Below, piece after piece: positions 60,192-64,000 of a DNA stretch of 64,000 bases. Source of the stretch: Polaromonas sp. YR568 (lineage in GTDB: Bacteria > Pseudomonadota > Gammaproteobacteria > Burkholderiales > Burkholderiaceae_C); the NCBI GenBank assembly GCA_945878995.1, contig CAMCUN010000005.1, positions 20,032-84,031 on the forward strand. The letters are read 5' to 3'. Numbering within the stretch: position 1 is the stretch's first letter; each line of letters opens with the position of its first letter. The translations under genes and the position numbers were made by a program. The notes under the pieces are model-generated. The model ran no database searches and was not told where the DNA came from. It saw only the letters and a list, made by a program, of their open reading frames with translations.

Positions 60192-61667
60192 TCAGGGCTG
60201 GCTCAATTGCTCGTTCACGGGCTTGAGGTCCTCGGCGCTCAGCACGCCCGTGGCTTGCTTGAGTTTGAGGCCACCCACCAGCACGTCGTAGCGCGCACGG
60301 GCGGCGTCGCGCCGGGTTTGGAACAGCAGGCTTTGCGAGTTGAGCACGTCAATGTTGGTGCCCACGCCCACTTGGTAGCCCAGCAGGTTGGAGGCCACCG
60401 CGCTTTGGCGCGACAACTCGGCCGCCTCCAGCGCTTTGACCTGGCCTTGGTCGGCCCGCAGCTTGAAAAACGCGCTGCGTATGCTTTGGGCCACGGTGCG
60501 CGTGGCGCCTTCCAGGTCTTTTCGCACCTTGTCTTGCAGGCTCAGCGTTTCCCTGATGCGGTTTTGCACCGCATAGCCCGTGAACAGCGGCACATTGAGC
60601 TGAACGCCCACGGCCGCATTGGTGCTGTTGCCTGGCCAGGTTTTTTGGCCGGAGTTGCTCATGGTGTTAGACGCGGTGTTGGCCGCCGTCAGGCCGCTCA
60701 AGGTGCTGGTGCTCGAGGTGCTTGAGGAGCCGGCTGGCATGGCCTGTGTCAAGCTGGCGGTCAAGGCCACGGTGGGCAGGTAGCCGGCTTGAGCTTTAAG
60801 TGTTTCCAGTCGGGCAATTTCCAGCTCCAGGCGCCGCGCCTTTAGCAGCGGGTTGACTTCACTCTGGTTGATCCAGCGCTGCTCGCTCTCGCCCATGTCG
60901 GTGAACAGCGCGCCTTTGCGCACGGTGTAGGGCGTGATGCGGGTTTTACCTACCAGCTGCTCCAGTGCACTTCTCTTGACGGCCAAATCGCCGTCTGCGG
61001 CAATTTCTTGGGCCAAGATCAAGTCAAAACTCGCTTCGGCTTCCCGGGTGTCGATGATGGTGGCCGTGCCTACTTCAAAGCGCCGCTGCGCCGAGGCAAG
61101 CTGCTCTTGCACCGCCTTTTTTTGAGCCGCCAACAAGCTCAGGTTGTCTTGTGAGGCCAGCAGGTCAAAGTAGGCTTGGCTCACGCGCACGATCAGGTCT
61201 TGCTCGGCCACCTTGACCGCCAAGTCGGCCAGGGTCAGCTGGCGCTCGGCCTGCGCCAAGGTGAAATCATTGGGGCGGTTGAACAGCGGATGCTGAGCGC
61301 TCACGCCCAGGCGGGCTTCGGCTTGGGTGGCCGAGGTGGAGCTGGAACTGCGGGTGCTTGAGCTGAGCAATGTGGCGCCCACACCGGAGGTGCTGGTGTT
61401 GGTGTCGCTGCGCGAGCCGCTGTCCACATAGGAGCCGCCCAAAGAGGCCGTGCCACTGACCGTGGGCCTCCTCAAGGCTTGGCGTTGCTCAAACACCGAC
61501 TGCGCGGCTTCAAACTGCAGCTGTGAGGACAGGTAAGCGGCGTCGTAGCTGCGCGCAGAGTCGTACAGCTCCACCAGGGACTGCGCTTGTGCGCCCAGGG
61601 ACAAACTGGAGATCAGGGCCACAGCGACCTTGGTGAGGGGGAAAAGTCCGGGCTTGGTAAGGGGCAT
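60192..61667 (-). CDS. TolC family outer membrane efflux protein
   Basis: SLVELYDSARSYDAAYLSSQLQFEAAQSVFEQRQALRRPTVSG; VGVGTNIDVLNSQSLLFQTRRDAARARYD. Confidence 0.93.
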   Translation of the reverse strand: MPLTKPGLFPLTKVAVALISSLSLGAQAQSLVELYDSARSYDAAYLSSQLQFEAAQSVFEQRQALRRPTVSGTASLGGSYVDSGSRSDTNTSTSGVGATLLSSSTRSSSSTSATQAEARLGVSAQHPLFNRPNDFTLAQAERQLTLADLAVKVAEQDLIVRVSQAYFDLLASQDNLSLLAAQKKAVQEQLASAQRRFEVGTATIIDTREAEASFDLILAQEIAADGDLAVKRSALEQLVGKTRITPYTVRKGALFTDMGESEQRWINQSEVNPLLKARRLELEIARLETLKAQAGYLPTVALTASLTQAMPAGSSSTSSTSTLSGLTAANTASNTMSNSGQKTWPGNSTNAAVGVQLNVPLFTGYAVQNRIRETLSLQDKVRKDLEGATRTVAQSIRSAFFKLRADQGQVKALEAAELSRQSAVASNLLGYQVGVGTNIDVLNSQSLLFQTRRDAARARYDVLVGGLKLKQATGVLSAEDLKPVNEQLSQP

Positions 61668-61704
61668 AGGGGTCCTGGGAATGCGGTAAAAAAACACTTA
61701 AAAA

Positions 61705-62076
61705 TCAATAACGTGCCACGCTGGGGTCCAGCTCGCAAGACCAAGCGTCTATGCCGCCTTGCAAGTTGACCACCTCCATGCCCTGGCGCTGCAAATACGC
61801 TGCCGCATGCTGGCTGCGCACCCCGTGGTGGCACAGGCAGGCCACCACGGCGTTGGGCGGCAGCTCGCTGAATCGGTCTGTCAATTCACCCAGCGGGATG
61901 GTCAGCAGCTCAAAGCCGTCAGGGAGTACCGAAGCCGTTTGCCACTCCCAGGGCTCTCGCACGTCCAGCACCACTGCGCCGCCCGCTTGGGCGGCCAGCC
62001 AGGCCTTGAATTGCGAGGCGGGGAGTTGGGCAATCACGCGAAAGCGCTCAGAACTTAAAAGCCGAAGGCTCTGCAA
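61705..62076 (-). CDS. Rhodanese-like domain protein
   Basis: AVVLDVREPWEWQTASV; VVACLCHHGVRSQHAAAYLQRQGMEVVNLQGGIDAW. Confidence 0.9.
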   Translation of the reverse strand: MQSLRLLSSERFRVIAQLPASQFKAWLAAQAGGAVVLDVREPWEWQTASVLPDGFELLTIPLGELTDRFSELPPNAVVACLCHHGVRSQHAAAYLQRQGMEVVNLQGGIDAWSCELDPSVARY

Positions 62077-62719
62077 AGCCCTGCAGGCGCGGGGCCATGG
62101 TTTCCCAGTCTTGGCTAATGCGCCAGGCCGACTCGCTCACGCGGGTGACCAAGGTGGCGCACATCACAGGCTCTTGGCCCACGATGGCGGCCAGCCGCCC
62201 GCCCACCTTGAGCTGGGCTTTGAGGGCCTCGGGCACCTGGGCCACCGAGCCGCTGAGCACAATCACGTCGAAAGGCCCGGCCATCGCGCCCGTCAAAGGC
62301 TGCGAGCCGTCGGCTTCAAACACCTGGGCGTTGTAAATGCCGGCGTGCTGCAGGTGGCGGCGGGCCATGGCGGCCAGGCTGGGCTCAATCTCCAGCGCCA
62401 CCACTTGCTGGGCGCAGTGGGCCAGCAAGGCGGTCATGAAACCGGAGCCGGCGCCGATTTCCAGCACTTTTTCGTGTTTTTGCACTTCCAGGTCTTGCAG
62501 CAAGCGGGCCTCGACCTTGGGCGAGAGCATGCACTGGCTGGGGTGCGAGTGCGGGGGCAGGGGAATCTCCAGGTCGGCAAAGGCCAGCAAGCGGTGGGCC
62601 GCGGGCACAAAGTCTTCACGCCTGACCGCCGCCAACAAGGACAGCACTTGGCTGTCCAGCACTTCCCAGGGGCGGATTTGCTGCTCAATCATGTGAAAGC
62701 GGGCTTGTTCTATGTTCAT
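62048..62719 (-). CDS. Protein-L-isoaspartate O-methyltransferase family protein
   Basis: MNIEQARFHMIEQQIRPWEVLDSQVL; LSPKVEARLLQDLEVQKHEKVLEIGAGSGFMTALLAH. Confidence 0.88.
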   Translation of the reverse strand: MNIEQARFHMIEQQIRPWEVLDSQVLSLLAAVRREDFVPAAHRLLAFADLEIPLPPHSHPSQCMLSPKVEARLLQDLEVQKHEKVLEIGAGSGFMTALLAHCAQQVVALEIEPSLAAMARRHLQHAGIYNAQVFEADGSQPLTGAMAGPFDVIVLSGSVAQVPEALKAQLKVGGRLAAIVGQEPVMCATLVTRVSESAWRISQDWETMAPRLQGFAEPSAFKF

Positions 62720-62766
62720 CTCGGTCGTGTCCTGGAAAAAGAGAGCCTCAGAGAATGTAAAGAATT

Positions 62767-64000
62767 TTAGCCATTGGAGCTTGGCGGCTTGGCCGCCGTG
62801 CCCAAGTAGCGCTTGAACCACTCGGCCAAGTCGTCCATGTAGCAGTAGGCCACGGGCACCACCACCAGCGTGAGCAAAGACGAAGTGATGACCCCGCCTA
62901 TGACCGCCTGGCCCATGGGGGCGCGCTGCTCTGAGCCCTCGGTCAGGGCAAAAGCCAGCGGCACCATGCCAAAAATCATGGCCAGCGTGGTCATCAAAAT
63001 GGGCCGCAGCCGCACCTTGGCCGCCGTCAGCAGGGCTTGGCTGCGCTCCATGCCGTCTTCGCGCAGGCGAATGGCAAAGTCCACCAGCAAAATGGCGTTT
63101 TTGGTGACCAAGCCCATGAGCATGACCACGCCAATGATGGAGAACATGGACAGCGCGGAGCCAAAAAACAGCAGCGCCAGCACCACGCCAATGAGCGTGA
63201 GCGGCAGCGAGGTCATGAGCGCCAGTGGCTGCAAAAAGCTCTTGAACTGGCTGGCCAAGATCATGTAAATGAACAAAATGGCCATGGCCAAAGACGACAA
63301 GGCGTAGCCAAAAGACTCTTCCATGTTTTTGCTGGAGCCGCCAAAGCGCCAGCGGTAGCCGGGCGGGAACTGTATTTGCTCGAGCGCGGTGCGGATGTCG
63401 GTCGAGATCTCACCCACCGAGCGACCGTAGGCGTTGGCGCTCACCGACACCTCGCGCGCCAGGTCCCGGCGGTTGATTTGATTGGGCCCGGTGGACTCGT
63501 TCACGCGGGCCACTTGGTTGAGCCGCACCACGCGCGCATCGGCGCCTGCGCTGAGCAGGGGCAGGCGCTCCAGGTCGGCCGGTGTGCTGCGCAGCTGGGG
63601 GGCCAGGCGCACGTTGATGTCGTAGGTTTGGTCGTCGGGGGCGCGCCAAGTGCCCACGGTTTGACCGGCCACCAAGGCGCGCAGGCTGCTGGCCACCTGG
63701 CCCACGGTCAGGCCCAGGTCGGAGGCGGCCTGGCGGTTGACCACCACATCGAGCAAGGGCTTGTTGGGCTTGACGCTGGAGTCCAGGTCCACCAGGCCGG
63801 CCACACCGACCAGGCGCTGCTGCACTTCTTTGGACAAGCGCTCTAACTCTTGCAGGTCTGGGCCTTGCAGAGAAAACTCCAACTGCTTGCCGCCGCCCAC
63901 GCTGTCTGCCAAGCCCACCATGGTGACGGTGATGCCCGGCACCTGCGCCAGCCGCTGGCGCAGCACGGCAGACATGGCGTCGGCGCTGCGGCTTCTTTGG
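62767..64000 (-). CDS. RND efflux transporter permease (AcrB-like), N-terminus beyond window
   Basis: MTSLPLTLIGVVLALLFFGSALSMFSIIGVVMLMGLVTKNAILLVDFA; RLRPILMTTLAMIFGMVPLA. Confidence 0.92.
   Translation of the reverse strand, partial: QRSRSADAMSAVLRQRLAQVPGITVTMVGLADSVGGGKQLEFSLQGPDLQELERLSKEVQQRLVGVAGLVDLDSSVKPNKPLLDVVVNRQAASDLGLTVGQVASSLRALVAGQTVGTWRAPDDQTYDINVRLAPQLRSTPADLERLPLLSAGADARVVRLNQVARVNESTGPNQINRRDLAREVSVSANAYGRSVGEISTDIRTALEQIQFPPGYRWRFGGSSKNMEESFGYALSSLAMAILFIYMILASQFKSFLQPLALMTSLPLTLIGVVLALLFFGSALSMFSIIGVVMLMGLVTKNAILLVDFAIRLREDGMERSQALLTAAKVRLRPILMTTLAMIFGMVPLAFALTEGSEQRAPMGQAVIGGVITSSLLTLVVVPVAYCYMDDLAEWFKRYLGTAAKPPSSNG

Overview
This 64 kb window is GC-rich chromosomal DNA, probably from a Burkholderiales/Comamonadaceae-type betaproteobacterium; that taxonomy is inferred from gene content and synteny and was not tested. 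No rRNA, tRNA, CRISPR array, prophage or IS element was recognised. Main blocks: (i) ETF-QO, SDR, thioesterase and other housekeeping or catabolic genes (0-6 kb), interrupted by arrays of REP/REPIN-like inverted-repeat units; (ii) two paralogous two-gene cassettes (6.3-14.4 kb), each an OmpA-domain protein with a Pro-rich linker followed by a BapA-prefix/Ig-repeat adhesin with a type-I-secretion-like C-terminus; (iii) CoA-transferase AB, HNH protein and infA (14.8-17.4 kb); (iv) an aerobic aryl-CoA catabolic cluster with a salicylyl-CoA/2-aminobenzoyl-CoA monooxygenase-OYE fusion, MarR regulator, ECH, ACAD and RidA (17.4-23.1 kb); (v) a surface-glycan or glycosylation locus (24.7-43.7 kb) combining WbpA/B/D/E-like and PglC/D/E/F-like (bacillosamine) genes, four glycosyltransferases, a flippase, AsnB, and a class-II glutamine amidotransferase fused to a WbpG/PseA-like sugar amidotransferase; (vi) a catabolic/transport module (43.7-55.0 kb) with TPP enzyme, amidohydrolase, LIV ABC transporter and acyl-CoA ligase; (vii) LPS core genes, TolC, rhodanese, PIMT and a partial RND pump (56-64 kb). 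Strongest leads: the duplicated OmpA/adhesin cassette, the GATase-WbpG fusion, and REPIN arrays that all lie between convergent genes, two of which supply the stop codon of the upstream gene. Function calls come from reading protein sequences by eye. No homology search was run.
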